From assembly GCF_028689295.1 (NCBI RefSeq), contig NZ_JAQTWL010000001.1, positions 310,001 through 374,000 of the forward strand: a DNA stretch of 64,000 nt, written 5' to 3'. The translations under genes and the position numbers were made by a program. The notes beneath the pieces are model-generated. The model saw only the letters and a program-made list of their open reading frames with translations, was not told the DNA's origin and ran no database searches. Positions 25,278 through 36,002 of this stretch are shown piece by piece. Source of the stretch: Rhodoferax sp. (GTDB lineage: Bacteria > Pseudomonadota > Gammaproteobacteria > Burkholderiales > Burkholderiaceae_C). The first letter of the stretch is position 1. The number at the start of each line of letters is the position of its first letter.

Positions 25278-25301
25278 CCGGGCCCTGCTTTCTTATTTCA
25301 G

Positions 25302-27104
25302 TCAATCACCTCTGGGGCCGTTGTGGCAGTCGTAGCAGCCCACCTTTTGTCCGGCCGAGAAGGTCTTGGTGCCATTTTCCACAGCGAACGTCTTGCTCAT
25401 CTTGACCTCGCTGAGCGCGCTGCCGCGGTAGTCTGCGCCGTGGCAGTAAGCACAGGGGGTTGCTCCGCTGCTGCCCTCTGCGACATCCTTGTGATCGGAG
25501 ATCCAGCCGTTGCCGGTACTGTGCATGCCGTGAGGTCCGCCGGTGACGGTGCTTGGCATGGTGGCATGGCAAGCGGTGCATTCGTTCACCGTGCCGGCGT
25601 GGCCTTGCAGGTCCTGGCTCAACACATTGTCATTGACATGCGAGGACGGGTATTCCGCATGCGTTGCGCCGTGGCAGGATTCACATTGCAGGCCGCCATG
25701 GCCGGTGCTGAAGCGGTACAAATTCAGGCCGGCTGCGGGAGCGTTGGCGTTCGAGGCAAAGCGCTGATCTGCCCAGACCTTGGGCGTGCCGACTGCGGTC
25801 ACACCACTGAGTTCGCGTTTGCCGTCATGATGGCAAGACTGGCAAGTGGGTTGATTCAGCCAGCCGGTGCGGGCGTTGCTACCCACCGCCAGCATACTGC
25901 CATGGCAGCTCTGGCAATTCATGGCGGGCTTGCCGCTGGCGTCGAGCGCGTTGCCCATGGGGCCGCGCAGGCACTGCGTCTCAGAACCCGGGTGACACAG
26001 GTAGCAGGAGGTGCGGTTGCTGCTGCTGTCGAGTGTGAGCTGGCTGACCGGATCCTTGACGCTGGCATGCTGCGTGTGCAGGGCCTGGGTCAGCGGCGTG
26101 ATGCCTGCGATGCCGGTGCCGGGCAGCGCATTGGAGCTGTGGCACGAGGCGCACAGAACCGGCTTGCCCGCTTGTGCGGTGGCCGCCAGGCCGCCAGCGC
26201 TATAGCCCAACTGGGTGAGTGCCGAAATAAAGGCCGGATAGGCCAACTTTTTCTCATCATGCAGGCGCAGGATGTTCTTCTTCCAGTCCTTTTCCGGATC
26301 AGCATCGTTGACCCAGCCGGCTGCGGGCTTGGCATCGGCACTGGGCGTGGATGACGCATGGCACGACTTGCAACTCATTTCGTCGCTGACGGGCAACACG
26401 GTGCGCGCCGTCGCCATGACCTTGCCGGCGGCATCCTTGGCCACCACCTTGACCATCGGGTAGAAATTCTTGACGCCGTTGTCGTCGTAGGGCGTGATGG
26501 GGATGCCCTCGGCCTCAAACCATTTATTGGTGGCATTGAAGGTCATCGGGCGCGGCGTGATCGAGGTCGTGGCATTGCCCTTGAGCCCCACGTCATTGGC
26601 CAGGGCGACACCAAAAAGTGACTTCACCCAACTCCAGAAGTTGGTCTTACCCATGCTGGAGGTGTTGATGGAACCGCTGGCATCGGCCATGGCTTCATAG
26701 GTCAGCGTGACGCCGCTGGTCACCAGGCCGCCGCTGGTGCTGACCAGCTGCGCATGCAGGTTGTTATAGGGGGGCAGGATGGAAAATACCGAGTAGTCCT
26801 TGCCGTCAACGCAATGCATGCCCAGATCATTCCAGGCCAGCAATTTGTAGCTGCCGCCTGCCGCGGGGGGCGAAGTGGGATCAGTCCCTGTGCCGTCGCC
26901 GTCAGAACTGTCATGGTCGTCATGATCTTTTTTCTTTTTCGCGTCCTGGCTCTTTTCCTTGTCGGTTTTCCGGCTCGACGCCAATTGGGAATCAGGGCTG
27001 GAAGTTCCTACGTCACTGCCGCCACCACAGGCTGCCAGCAGCGCAGCCGCTGCCGCTGCAATCAGCCCGGTGCACAGGGCAGAACTCATTCGTTGAATCA
27101 TCAC
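25302..27104 (-). CDS. Nine-heme c-type cytochrome lipoprotein
   Basis: A 600-residue exported electron-transfer protein. The lipobox LLAAC puts the lipid anchor at cysteine 26. A charged linker rich in lysine, aspartate and histidine follows (about 45-75). A conserved LLAWNDLGMHC segment lies at 88-98. Nine CxxCH sites run from residue 245 to the C-terminus: CKSCH, CASCH, CYLCH, CQSCH, CQSCH, CESCH, CTACH, CAYCH and CYDCH. Such proteins form heme wires across the periplasm or outer membrane in metal-reducing bacteria, including Rhodoferax. The electron acceptor here is unknown. It stands alone, with an inverted repeat about 150 bp upstream. Confidence 0.9.
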   Translation of the reverse strand: MMIQRMSSALCTGLIAAAAAALLAACGGGSDVGTSSPDSQLASSRKTDKEKSQDAKKKKDHDDHDSSDGDGTGTDPTSPPAAGGSYKLLAWNDLGMHCVDGKDYSVFSILPPYNNLHAQLVSTSGGLVTSGVTLTYEAMADASGSINTSSMGKTNFWSWVKSLFGVALANDVGLKGNATTSITPRPMTFNATNKWFEAEGIPITPYDDNGVKNFYPMVKVVAKDAAGKVMATARTVLPVSDEMSCKSCHASSTPSADAKPAAGWVNDADPEKDWKKNILRLHDEKKLAYPAFISALTQLGYSAGGLAATAQAGKPVLCASCHSSNALPGTGIAGITPLTQALHTQHASVKDPVSQLTLDSSSNRTSCYLCHPGSETQCLRGPMGNALDASGKPAMNCQSCHGSMLAVGSNARTGWLNQPTCQSCHHDGKRELSGVTAVGTPKVWADQRFASNANAPAAGLNLYRFSTGHGGLQCESCHGATHAEYPSSHVNDNVLSQDLQGHAGTVNECTACHATMPSTVTGGPHGMHSTGNGWISDHKDVAEGSSGATPCAYCHGADYRGSALSEVKMSKTFAVENGTKTFSAGQKVGCYDCHNGPRGD

Positions 27105-27408
27105 ATCTCCTCAAGTTTGATTAAAGTCCCCCTGCTTCATACCACCGCGCGGAGCTGCTTGTTGCAGGGTTTCAAGGCGTGACGAATGGGCGATCCGCCG
27201 TACACGGAAGAGACCTTTGTCGCGCTGGCTTCGATACTAAAACCTTACATTCAATAATGCTTATTGAGTAAAGTAACGTTGTGTAACTTCATGCGCAATG
27301 ATCCATGCGGGGATTTGCCTGGCAAAGCGCGTGATGGTCCAACGCCACGCTTGAGGAACTGGCAGAATCAGCCTTTACGCTCAAGTGCTTGGGCAACCAG
27401 GAGTTGAT
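27105..27408. other. Intergenic region between the nine-heme cytochrome and plsY
   Basis: About 300 bp without a gene, divergent between the cytochrome (minus) and plsY (plus). It contains the perfect inverted repeat at 27251-27267 and AT-rich sequence around it, suited to promoters for both genes. No small reading frame or RNA hairpin with a T-run is evident. Confidence 0.6.
27251..27267. promoter_or_regulatory. Inverted repeat TCAATAA-N3-TTATTGA, candidate operator
   Basis: Seven-base arms with a three-base spacer, perfectly symmetric. It is not an FNR/ANR box, whose arms read TTGAT...ATCAA in the opposite sense. It could bind a dimeric regulator of the cytochrome or of plsY. The repressor or activator is unknown. 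Confidence 0.4.
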
Positions 27409-28149
27409 TTGGAATTGGTGCAAAGTTTTTTACTGTTGTTGGCGGTCTTGGCCGGCTACCTGATCGGGTCGCTGTCGTTTGCGGTTATCGTCAGCCGGGT
27501 CATGGGTTTGAGCGATCCGCGCACCTTCGGCAGCAAGAACCCGGGGGCCACCAATGTGCTGCGTTCTGGCAGCAAGGCGGCGGCCATCCTCACGCTGCTG
27601 CTCGATGCCGCCAAGGGCTGGCTACCGGTGGTGCTGGTCAAGTGGTACGGACAAGCCTACGGGCTGGGCGACGGCACCATGGCGCTGGTGGGGCTGGCAG
27701 CTTTTCTGGGCCATGTCTTTCCGGTCTATTTCAAATTTTCCGGCGGCAAGGGCGTGGCCACGGCATTTGGCGTGTTGCTGGGTTTGAGCAGCTGGCTGGG
27801 GATGGCCACAGCCTTGCTCTGGCTGCTGATGGCGTTGGTATTTCGCTACTCGTCGCTGGCTTCCATCATCGTCGCTGTGCTGGCCCCTGTGGTGTATGTG
27901 CTGGGTGATGGCGGGCTGTGGATCATGAACAAGAGCGTGGCGCTGGGTGTGGCCGTGATGTCCCTGGTTTTGCTTTACCGCCATGCCGAGAACATCAACC
28001 GGCTGATCAAGGGGACTGAATCAAAACTGGGCAAAAAAGCAGCGGCCGATTCGGTGGCACACGCGCCAGTGCATGGGCACGCCAAACATGGCCATCGGCA
28101 TCCGCCCCAGATTGATCAGAAACCCAAAGACCGAAGCAATCGCCCATGA
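27409..28149 (+). CDS. plsY: Glycerol-3-phosphate acyltransferase PlsY
   Basis: Inner-membrane enzyme that transfers an acyl group from acyl-phosphate to glycerol-3-phosphate, the first step of phospholipid synthesis. Family motifs: GSLSFAVIVSR, FGSKNPGATNVLR, and the catalytic GHVFPVYFKFSGGKGVATA. About five membrane helices. I chose the TTG at 27409, five bases after AGGAG; the GTG at 27385 has no such site. The C-terminus carries an unusual histidine-rich tail (HAPVHGHAKHGHRH) beyond the normal family end. Its stop overlaps the next gene's ATG. Confidence 0.93.
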   Translation: MELVQSFLLLLAVLAGYLIGSLSFAVIVSRVMGLSDPRTFGSKNPGATNVLRSGSKAAAILTLLLDAAKGWLPVVLVKWYGQAYGLGDGTMALVGLAAFLGHVFPVYFKFSGGKGVATAFGVLLGLSSWLGMATALLWLLMALVFRYSSLASIIVAVLAPVVYVLGDGGLWIMNKSVALGVAVMSLVLLYRHAENINRLIKGTESKLGKKAAADSVAHAPVHGHAKHGHRHPPQIDQKPKDRSNRP

Positions 28150-28850
28150 AACTCTGCATTCTCGAAAACGACACCCTGGACCCCGCGGTCGAGGCAACCT
28201 ACATCGGTTACGGGACCATGTTCGATCGCCTGTTGCGCCAGGCCGGCGCTGCGGGAGAAATTGATATTTTCAACACCGTCAAAGGCGAGTATCCGTCCTC
28301 GTTTGAGCCTTATGACGCGGTGCTGCTCACCGGCAGCAAGGCTGATGCGTTCTCGCAAGAACCGTGGGTGCTGGCGCTCAAGGAGAAGGTGCAGGAGCTC
28401 CTGAAAACCAAAAAAAAGCTGATCGGCGTCTGTTTCGGTCATCAGTTGATTGCGTTGTGCCTGGGCGCCAAAGTGGGCCGCGCGCCACAGGGTTGGGGCG
28501 CCGGGCGCATGCAGTACCAATGGCTGGCGTCCGACTTGCCGCAGGCGCAGGGCCGGGAACAGGTGGCGTTATTGGCCAGTCACCAGGATCAGGTGTTCGA
28601 CCTGCCCAGCGGCGCCAAACTGCTGGCCACCAGCGACTTTTGTCCGGTGGCGGCGTTTGCGGTCGATGACCACGTGTTTTGCGTGCAGCCGCATCCCGAG
28701 TTTGTCGAGGACTACAGCGCTTTTCTGCTCGACAAACGGCGCGCCATGTTTGGTGAGGAAAAGTACCAGACTTACACGCAGAGTCTGGCCAAGGGCCACG
28801 ACGGCCATGCCCTGGCGCGCATGATGGTGGCGTTCATCAACGGACAATAG
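28146..28850 (+). CDS. Class I glutamine amidotransferase-like protein
   Basis: A 234-residue protein with a class I GATase fold. The nucleophile elbow GVCFGHQ supplies the cysteine, and QPHPEF supplies the histidine and glutamate, so the triad is complete. It carries no synthetase domain and resembles stand-alone GMP-synthase-like amidotransferases and gamma-glutamyl hydrolases. The substrate cannot be inferred from plsY, with which it shares a four-base overlap. Ends convergently, overlapping the following minus-strand gene by 14 bp. Confidence 0.87.
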   Translation: MKLCILENDTLDPAVEATYIGYGTMFDRLLRQAGAAGEIDIFNTVKGEYPSSFEPYDAVLLTGSKADAFSQEPWVLALKEKVQELLKTKKKLIGVCFGHQLIALCLGAKVGRAPQGWGAGRMQYQWLASDLPQAQGREQVALLASHQDQVFDLPSGAKLLATSDFCPVAAFAVDDHVFCVQPHPEFVEDYSAFLLDKRRAMFGEEKYQTYTQSLAKGHDGHALARMMVAFINGQ

Positions 28851-29805
28851 CCTGCTGCTGTGTGCCCAGTTGCAGGATCAGATGATGGTTGAGGTGTTCC
28901 TGTACCCTTGCCGCAGGCAAGGCGGCGCTGATGGCCGGGCTGCCGTTGGCGCAGACGTTCAGGCTGGGCGGACGCAACAACTGGCCGTTGTCGTTGAGCA
29001 GAATCGCCACGTCGGGGCGGTTGTCCTGGCGGCTGCGGCGCAGCACCACGCCCTGGCTGCCATCGTCAAGCTGCACAAACGTGCCGGGCGGGAACAGGCC
29101 CACCACGTGCAGCAGCGTCTGACCCACCAGCCGGCTGCGCATGTTGTCGTTATTGAGGATGTCCTGGGCCGACTCGGTTGCGCTACGGCCCGCGCGCGAT
29201 TGCCGCGGGCTGATCATGGCGGCATAACGGTCAACCACGCCGAGCATTTGCGCCAGGCGCTGGGCCACCGTGAGTGAATACTGAGGCATGTCCGGAGCCT
29301 GTTGGTGATGATGCTGTCGCACCGTTTGCAACCAGACCTCATCCTTGATGCCGAGATGGCGCAGCAGGTCGGCACTGCGCGTTTCATGGTCGCGCACCGC
29401 GGCTTTTTGATCTGGCGTTGGCTGCTCGCGCTGGTTCGCCAGTTGGTCCTGCAACTCGGTCATGGCGATGTTCATGGTCAGCGCGGCGTGCACCAGGCTG
29501 TCGCGCTCGGCCTGCGGCAAATGAAATTCCTCCGCCACCAGATGGCTCAACACGGCGCACACCAGAGCGTGCGAGGCGCTGTAGCCCACCGGTGAGTGGG
29601 CGGCCAGCTGGAACAGAAGGTACAGCGCCACGTCGGTGTCGTACTGGATCAGGTTTTGCATCCAGCGGTCATATTGACGGATGCGAGCCTCGAATTCCTG
29701 CACTTTGTTCGGGTGGCTCAGGATCATGGCCAGGCCCGCCTCCAGGTCCGACCAAAGACCCAGCAGGTCTTCGTATTCGTCCTCGGATTTCAGGATGAAA
29801 CTCAT
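28837..29805 (-). CDS. Degenerate HD/HD-GYP-like domain protein
   Basis: A 322-residue soluble protein whose middle part follows the helical pattern of HD-GYP phosphodiesterases: SASHALVCAVLSHL, HAALTMNIAM, DHETRSADLLRHLGI, VRQHHHQQ, VVDRYAAMISPR. The central HD dyad that should sit in a LLHDIGK context is replaced by MNIAM (111-115), and the GYP loop is replaced by QAPDMPQYS after HHH (165-167). Catalysis is therefore doubtful; a sensor or binding role is more likely. Next to it on the same strand upstream is the c-di-GMP-binding YajQ, which makes a nucleotide-signalling role plausible but unproven. Confidence 0.7.
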   Translation of the reverse strand: MSFILKSEDEYEDLLGLWSDLEAGLAMILSHPNKVQEFEARIRQYDRWMQNLIQYDTDVALYLLFQLAAHSPVGYSASHALVCAVLSHLVAEEFHLPQAERDSLVHAALTMNIAMTELQDQLANQREQPTPDQKAAVRDHETRSADLLRHLGIKDEVWLQTVRQHHHQQAPDMPQYSLTVAQRLAQMLGVVDRYAAMISPRQSRAGRSATESAQDILNNDNMRSRLVGQTLLHVVGLFPPGTFVQLDDGSQGVVLRRSRQDNRPDVAILLNDNGQLLRPPSLNVCANGSPAISAALPAARVQEHLNHHLILQLGTQQQAIVR

Positions 29806-29841
29806 GGCGCAGCCCTTGCCCGGAACCGTTGCGGGTGCAGG

Positions 29842-30327
29842 TTAATCGCGGAAGTTGTCAAAGCTCAGCGGAATGTCGGTGATTTCCTTGCGCATCAGGG
29901 CCATCGCGGCCTGCAGGTCGTCGCGCTTGGTGCCGCTCACGCGCAGCTTGCCGTCCTGGATGGCGGCCTGCACCTTGATCTTGCTGTCCTTGATGATGCG
30001 CTGGATTTTTTTGCCCAGTTCGGTCTCGATGCCGTCGCGCACCTTGATCACCTGCTTGACCTTGTCGCCGCCCATTTTCTGCACGTCGCCCTTGTCCAGA
30101 AAACGCACGTCCACATTGCGCTTGGTGAGCTTGTTGCGCAGGATGTCCTCGATCTGGCTGAGCTGAAAATCAGCGTCGCCGATCAGCGTGATTTCCTTGT
30201 CCTTGAGTTCGATGGCAGCCGGCGTGCCCTTGAAGTCAAAGCGGGTGGTGATTTCCTTGCCGGTGTTTTCAATGGCGTGCTTCACATCGACCATGCTGGC
30301 TTCGCAAACGGTATCAAAAGAGGGCAT
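29842..30327 (-). CDS. yajQ: YajQ family cyclic-di-GMP-binding protein
   Basis: A 161-residue protein of the YajQ (DUF520) family, shown in Xanthomonas to bind cyclic di-GMP and control transcription. It begins [20 protein letters not shown] and contains TRFDFKG and the ending FRD typical of the family. A GAGAACC stretch precedes the ATG. It is divergent from murB with about 15 bp between, so promoters must overlap. Confidence 0.94.
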   Translation of the reverse strand: MPSFDTVCEASMVDVKHAIENTGKEITTRFDFKGTPAAIELKDKEITLIGDADFQLSQIEDILRNKLTKRNVDVRFLDKGDVQKMGGDKVKQVIKVRDGIETELGKKIQRIIKDSKIKVQAAIQDGKLRVSGTKRDDLQAAMALMRKEITDIPLSFDNFRD

Positions 30328-30342
30328 GAGGGTTCTCGCTAA

Positions 30343-31434
30343 ATGTTCGACAATCCCGCCATGTTAGTCCAGAAAAACGTTCCGCTGCAGCCTTTTAATA
30401 CCTTCCACATCGTGGCCAAGGCCCGTGCGCTGGTGCGCATCCGTGGTGAGTCCGACGTCCAGGCGCTGCTGGCCGATCCCGAACTGGCTGCGGCACCGAA
30501 GTTTGTGCTCGGTGGTGGCAGCAACATCGTGCTCACCGGCGATGTCAAGGCGCTGGTGCTCAAGGTCGAGGTGATGGGCCGCCGGCTGGTGCGGGAAACT
30601 CCCAGGGCCTTCATCGTGGAAGGTGGTGCCGGCGAAAACTGGCACGACTTTGTCACCTGGACGCTTGAAGCAGGCTACCCCGGCCTGGAAAACATGGCGC
30701 TGATTCCTGGCACCGTGGGCGCCTCGCCGGTGCAAAACATCGGCGCCTACGGGGTCGAGCTTCAAGACCGCTTCGACTCGCTCGACGCCATCGACCTGCA
30801 AACCGGCCAGTTGTTTACCCTGAACGCGGCGCAATGCGCGTTCGGCTACCGCGACTCGGTGTTCAAACATGCCAGCGCCTCGGATGCCAGCGCCGGTCAC
30901 CAGGCCGTGGGCCTGAAAGACCGGGCGCTGATTCTGCGCGTGCGTTTTGCCCTGCCAAAACCCTGGAAACCGGTGCTGGGTTACGCCGACATCGACAAAA
31001 AAATGGCCGAGCAGGATGTCAGCCAGCCGACCGCGCGGCAACTCTACGACTGGGTCTGCGCCATTCGCCGCGCCAAGCTGCCCGACCCCGACGTCATCGG
31101 CAATGCAGGCAGCTTCTTCAAGAACCCCACGGTCACGCCCGAGCAATGCGCCGACATCATCGCCCGCGAACCCAAGCTGGTGCATTACGTGCTGGCCGAT
31201 GGCTCGGTCAAGCTGGCTGCGGGCTGGCTCATCGATGCCTGCGGCTGGCGCGGCAAGTCGGTGGGGCAGGCGGGCGTTTATGAAAAACAGGCGCTGGTAC
31301 TGGTCAACCGCGGTACCGGGGTCGAGGGTTCGGGCGCCACCGGCGGCGAGGTCATGCTGCTTGCCAAGGCGATCCAGACCAGCGTGTACGAGCGTTTTGG
31401 CATCCGGTTGGAGACCGAGCCGGTCATTATTTAA
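30343..31434 (+). CDS. murB: UDP-N-acetylenolpyruvoylglucosamine reductase MurB
   Basis: FAD-dependent reductase of the second committed step of peptidoglycan synthesis. Motifs include [40 protein letters not shown] and [10 protein letters not shown], the last carrying the catalytic serine region; a final glutamate lies in ETEPVII. Length of 363 residues fits the type I (E. coli-like) enzyme. ATG 30343 has GAGGG at ten bases; ATG 30361 (MLVQKNVP) is the alternative by family alignment. Confidence 0.96.
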   Translation: MFDNPAMLVQKNVPLQPFNTFHIVAKARALVRIRGESDVQALLADPELAAAPKFVLGGGSNIVLTGDVKALVLKVEVMGRRLVRETPRAFIVEGGAGENWHDFVTWTLEAGYPGLENMALIPGTVGASPVQNIGAYGVELQDRFDSLDAIDLQTGQLFTLNAAQCAFGYRDSVFKHASASDASAGHQAVGLKDRALILRVRFALPKPWKPVLGYADIDKKMAEQDVSQPTARQLYDWVCAIRRAKLPDPDVIGNAGSFFKNPTVTPEQCADIIAREPKLVHYVLADGSVKLAAGWLIDACGWRGKSVGQAGVYEKQALVLVNRGTGVEGSGATGGEVMLLAKAIQTSVYERFGIRLETEPVII

Positions 31435-31483
31435 TTCACCCCAGGGCAGCGCTTTGCGCATGTTTTAACGCATCATCAACGAC

Positions 31484-32443
31484 ATGAAAAAAATTATTGT
31501 TTTAGGCGGCACCGGCTTCGTTGGTACCCATGTGTGTGAAAAACTGGTGCGCGAGGGCTGGCAGGTGACGGTGCCCACGCGGCGCGCCGACAACGCCAAA
31601 GCCGTCAAACTCTTGCCCGGCCTCACCGTGCTGGAACTCGACGTGCAGGATGAAGCCGCCTTGACGCATGTTGTGGCAGGGCATGGCGCGCTGGTTAATT
31701 TGGTGGCGATTCTGCACGGCACGCAGGCAGCGTTCGAGCATGTGCATGTGGCCTTGCCGCAAAAAATTGCCCATGCCTGTTTGGCCAGCGGCGTGGCCCA
31801 GGTAGTGCATGTCAGCGCGCTGGGGGCCGATTCGTTGCAACCCACGCTGGCGCCGTCCATGTACCTGCGGTCCAAGGGCGAGGGCGAGGCCGTGCTGGTG
31901 CAGGCGGCCATGGGCGGAAGCGCCGGGGACGCGGCGCAGGCCGGGTTCGACCTGAGCATCTTGCGCCCCAGTGTGATCTTTGGCGCCGAAGACAAGTTTT
32001 TGAACATGTTCGCCAAGCTGCAAAAGCTGCTGCCGATGGTGCCCTTGGCGGGCGCTGATGCCAAATTTCAGCCGGTCTGGGTGCAGGATGTGGCCACTGC
32101 GGTGGTGCGCTGCCTGAGCGGTGCCAGCGCCGCGCCTTCGCCGCGCGTGATCGAGGCCTTTGGCCCGGAGGTTTTGACCCTGAAACAACTGGTGCAAATT
32201 GCGGCCCAGCTCAGCGGCTCAGGCGGCGGTATGGGCCGGCCGGTGATCCCGCTGCCGGCATGGGCCGCGCGGCTGCAGGCCACCGTGATGGGCATGGCCC
32301 CGGGCGAGCCGATGATGAGCCTGGATAACCTGGACTCGATGAAAGTCGACAACGTCGCCACCGGCAAGCACCCCGGGCTCGATTCGCTCGGCATCAAGGC
32401 CGCAGCCGTGCGGCCGATCGCCAAGCAATACCTCGGCCGCTAG
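31484..32443 (+). CDS. Complex I NDUFA9-like NAD(P)-binding protein
   Basis: A 319-residue atypical short-chain dehydrogenase. The Rossmann motif is GGTGFVGTHV at residues 8-17. The protein has VHVSALGAD and LRPSVIFGAEDKFLN, typical of the bacterial family annotated as complex I NDUFA9 subunit. The catalytic role is unclear; relatives may assist quinone biosynthesis or complex I assembly. Preceded by a short leader after murB. Followed by the REPIN-like repeat at 32452. Confidence 0.88.
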   Translation: MKKIIVLGGTGFVGTHVCEKLVREGWQVTVPTRRADNAKAVKLLPGLTVLELDVQDEAALTHVVAGHGALVNLVAILHGTQAAFEHVHVALPQKIAHACLASGVAQVVHVSALGADSLQPTLAPSMYLRSKGEGEAVLVQAAMGGSAGDAAQAGFDLSILRPSVIFGAEDKFLNMFAKLQKLLPMVPLAGADAKFQPVWVQDVATAVVRCLSGASAAPSPRVIEAFGPEVLTLKQLVQIAAQLSGSGGGMGRPVIPLPAWAARLQATVMGMAPGEPMMSLDNLDSMKVDNVATGKHPGLDSLGIKAAAVRPIAKQYLGR

Positions 32444-32451
32444 ACATCCTT

Positions 32452-32514
32452 CGGCCTGAGGCGGGCCTCCTACAAGATGCCTGACCCCTTGTAGGAGTGG
32501 CGCCCTCGCCGCGA
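32452..32514. repeat. 63-bp REPIN-like repeat, intergenic
   Basis: Two REP-type units in inverted orientation. The left one (reverse strand) reads TTGTAGGAGGCCCGCC, the right one TTGTAGGAGTGGCGCCC followed by TCGCCGCGA. The nine-base arms CTCCTACAA and TTGTAGGAG are exact complements. A second 63-bp copy, diverged, lies within waaA (48160-48222). Such elements are moved by RAYT-type transposases encoded elsewhere. Here it sits between two convergent genes. Confidence 0.75.
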
Positions 32515-32519
32515 TGGGC

Positions 32520-34186
<1,667 letters not shown>

Positions 34187-34219
34187 GGTGGCTTGCAGCT
34201 TGTTTGAAAGACGCTGATT

Positions 34220-34585
34220 TTAGGGGACCCGATGGGCCGCAAAAGCTGCCGCGTCAAAGCCCACGCTGACCTTGCCGTCGGGCCAGACCACCACCGGGCG
34301 CTTGATCACGCTGGGCTGGGCCAGCATCAGCGCCGTGGCCGATGGCGTGTCCACCACGGCCAGGCGCGTGACTTCGTCGAGCTTGCGCCAGGTCGTGCCC
34401 TTGCGGTTGAGCAGCAGTTCCCAGCCCATGGCGGCGATCCAACCGGGCAGAAGTTCAGCGGGCACACCCTCTTTTTTGAAATCGTGAAAAACATACGCAA
34501 CCCTCTGGTCAGCCAGCCAGGCGCGGGCGTTTTTGACGGTGTTGCAGTTGGGAATGCCGTAAAGCGTGATGTGGGAGGTCTTCAT
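34220..34585 (-). CDS. ArsC/Spx family reductase-like protein
   Basis: A 121-residue thioredoxin-fold protein. It begins MKTSHITLYGIPNCNTVKNA, with a single cysteine in PNCNT rather than a CxxC, and contains SVIKRPVVV, typical of the Spx/MgsR and YffB branch. Role probably thiol- or glutathione-linked; no true arsenate reductase context is present. A GGAGG site lies before the ATG in reverse (from GGAGGTCTTC on the plus side the mirror is weak), so the start is set by alignment. Divergent from folC by about 78 bp. Confidence 0.85.
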   Translation of the reverse strand: MKTSHITLYGIPNCNTVKNARAWLADQRVAYVFHDFKKEGVPAELLPGWIAAMGWELLLNRKGTTWRKLDEVTRLAVVDTPSATALMLAQPSVIKRPVVVWPDGKVSVGFDAAAFAAHRVP

Positions 34586-34663
34586 GCCCGCCATCATGCC
34601 ATGGGCAGGATTTAAAACTGCCGTGCTGCCGTCAGCCGGGTCGTCTGGTGGACAATTCGGGCT

Positions 34664-35983
34664 ATGACGACACCCAAGCTTCACACTCTTCAAGACTGGC
34701 TCGCCTACTGCGAGCGTTTGCATCCCACAGCGATTGATTTGGGCCTGGACCGTGTGCACACCGTGGCACGGCGCATGGGAATCCGCTTTGATTGCCCCGT
34801 GATCACCGTCGCCGGCACCAACGGCAAGGGGTCGACCTGCGTCATGCTGGAATCCATTTTGCTGCAGGCCGGCTACCGCACCGGGGTCTATACCTCGCCG
34901 CATCTGGTGCATTTTGAAGAACGCCTGCGCCTCAATGGCGAGGCCGTCAAGGCACACGAACTGGTGGCTGCCTTTGCCCACGTGGAAAGCGCCCGCGTTC
35001 AGAACAACGAAGCCATTTCGCTGACCTATTTTGAATTCTCCACGCTGGCCATATTGGATGTGATGCGACGCAGCGCGCTGGAGGTGGTGATTCTTGAAGT
35101 CGGCCTGGGTGGGCGCCTGGATGCGGTCAACATCATCGAGCCTGACTGCGCCATCATCACCAGCATCGACCTGGACCACACCGCGCTGCTCGGCGAAACC
35201 CGTGAAGCCATCGGTTTCGAGAAAGCCGGCATCATGCGCACCGGCAAACCGGCGGTGGTGAGCGACCCCGTGCCGCCGCAAAGCGTGCTCGACCGGGCGA
35301 TGGAAGTGGGGGCCGACCTGTGGCGTGTGGGCATCGACTTCAATGTCACTGGCGACAAGCAGCAGTGGGGCTGGGCCGGGCGCGGGCGGCGCTACAGCGG
35401 CATGGCCTACCCGGCGCTGCGCGGCGCCAACCAGCTGGTGAATGCAGCTGGCGTGCTGGCCGCGCTGACCGCCTTGCGTGACCGTTTGCCGATCACGGCG
35501 CAGGCGGTGCGCAACGGCTTTGCCTTCGTCGATTTGCCGGGGCGATTTCAAATTGTGCCGGGCCAACCCAACCTGGTGCTCGACGTGGCGCACAACCCGC
35601 ATGCGGCGGCGGCGCTGGCGGCCAACCTCGATGCCATGGGCTTTTTCCCCACCACGCACGGGGTGTTCGGCAGCATGGCCGACAAGGACATTGCCGCCGT
35701 TATTGATCGCCTCAACCCACTGGTGGATAAGTGGTATTTCACCAATTTGCCCACCGAACGGGCGGCAAGGGCCACCGATTTGATGGCGCAATGGCAGGCG
35801 CTGAACCAGCGCAAGGACTGCACGGCCGAGGTCTGTGCTGACCCTGAGTCGGCCCTCCAGGCGGCCCTGGCCGCGGCAGACCCCGCTGATAGAATCGTCG
35901 TTTTCGGATCGTTCCTGACGGTGGGCGGCGTGCTCAAAGACGGCGTGCCCCAATTGCAGGCCAAGCATTTGCCCCATTCCTGA
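34664..35983 (+). CDS. folC: Bifunctional folylpolyglutamate synthase / dihydrofolate synthase
   Basis: Adds glutamate to dihydropteroate and folate. The P-loop TVAGTNGKGSTC lies near residues 48-58, with SPHLVHFEERLRLNG soon after, and the histidine/aspartate site ITSIDLDHTALLG. The C-terminal domain contains LVLDVAHNPHAA. The 439-residue length is normal. It begins the conserved folC-SPOR-cvpA-purF run with short gaps, typical for beta- and gammaproteobacteria. Confidence 0.97.
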   Translation: MTTPKLHTLQDWLAYCERLHPTAIDLGLDRVHTVARRMGIRFDCPVITVAGTNGKGSTCVMLESILLQAGYRTGVYTSPHLVHFEERLRLNGEAVKAHELVAAFAHVESARVQNNEAISLTYFEFSTLAILDVMRRSALEVVILEVGLGGRLDAVNIIEPDCAIITSIDLDHTALLGETREAIGFEKAGIMRTGKPAVVSDPVPPQSVLDRAMEVGADLWRVGIDFNVTGDKQQWGWAGRGRRYSGMAYPALRGANQLVNAAGVLAALTALRDRLPITAQAVRNGFAFVDLPGRFQIVPGQPNLVLDVAHNPHAAAALAANLDAMGFFPTTHGVFGSMADKDIAAVIDRLNPLVDKWYFTNLPTERAARATDLMAQWQALNQRKDCTAEVCADPESALQAALAAADPADRIVVFGSFLTVGGVLKDGVPQLQAKHLPHS

Positions 35984-36002
35984 TTCACACCAACTTATCT
36001 GC

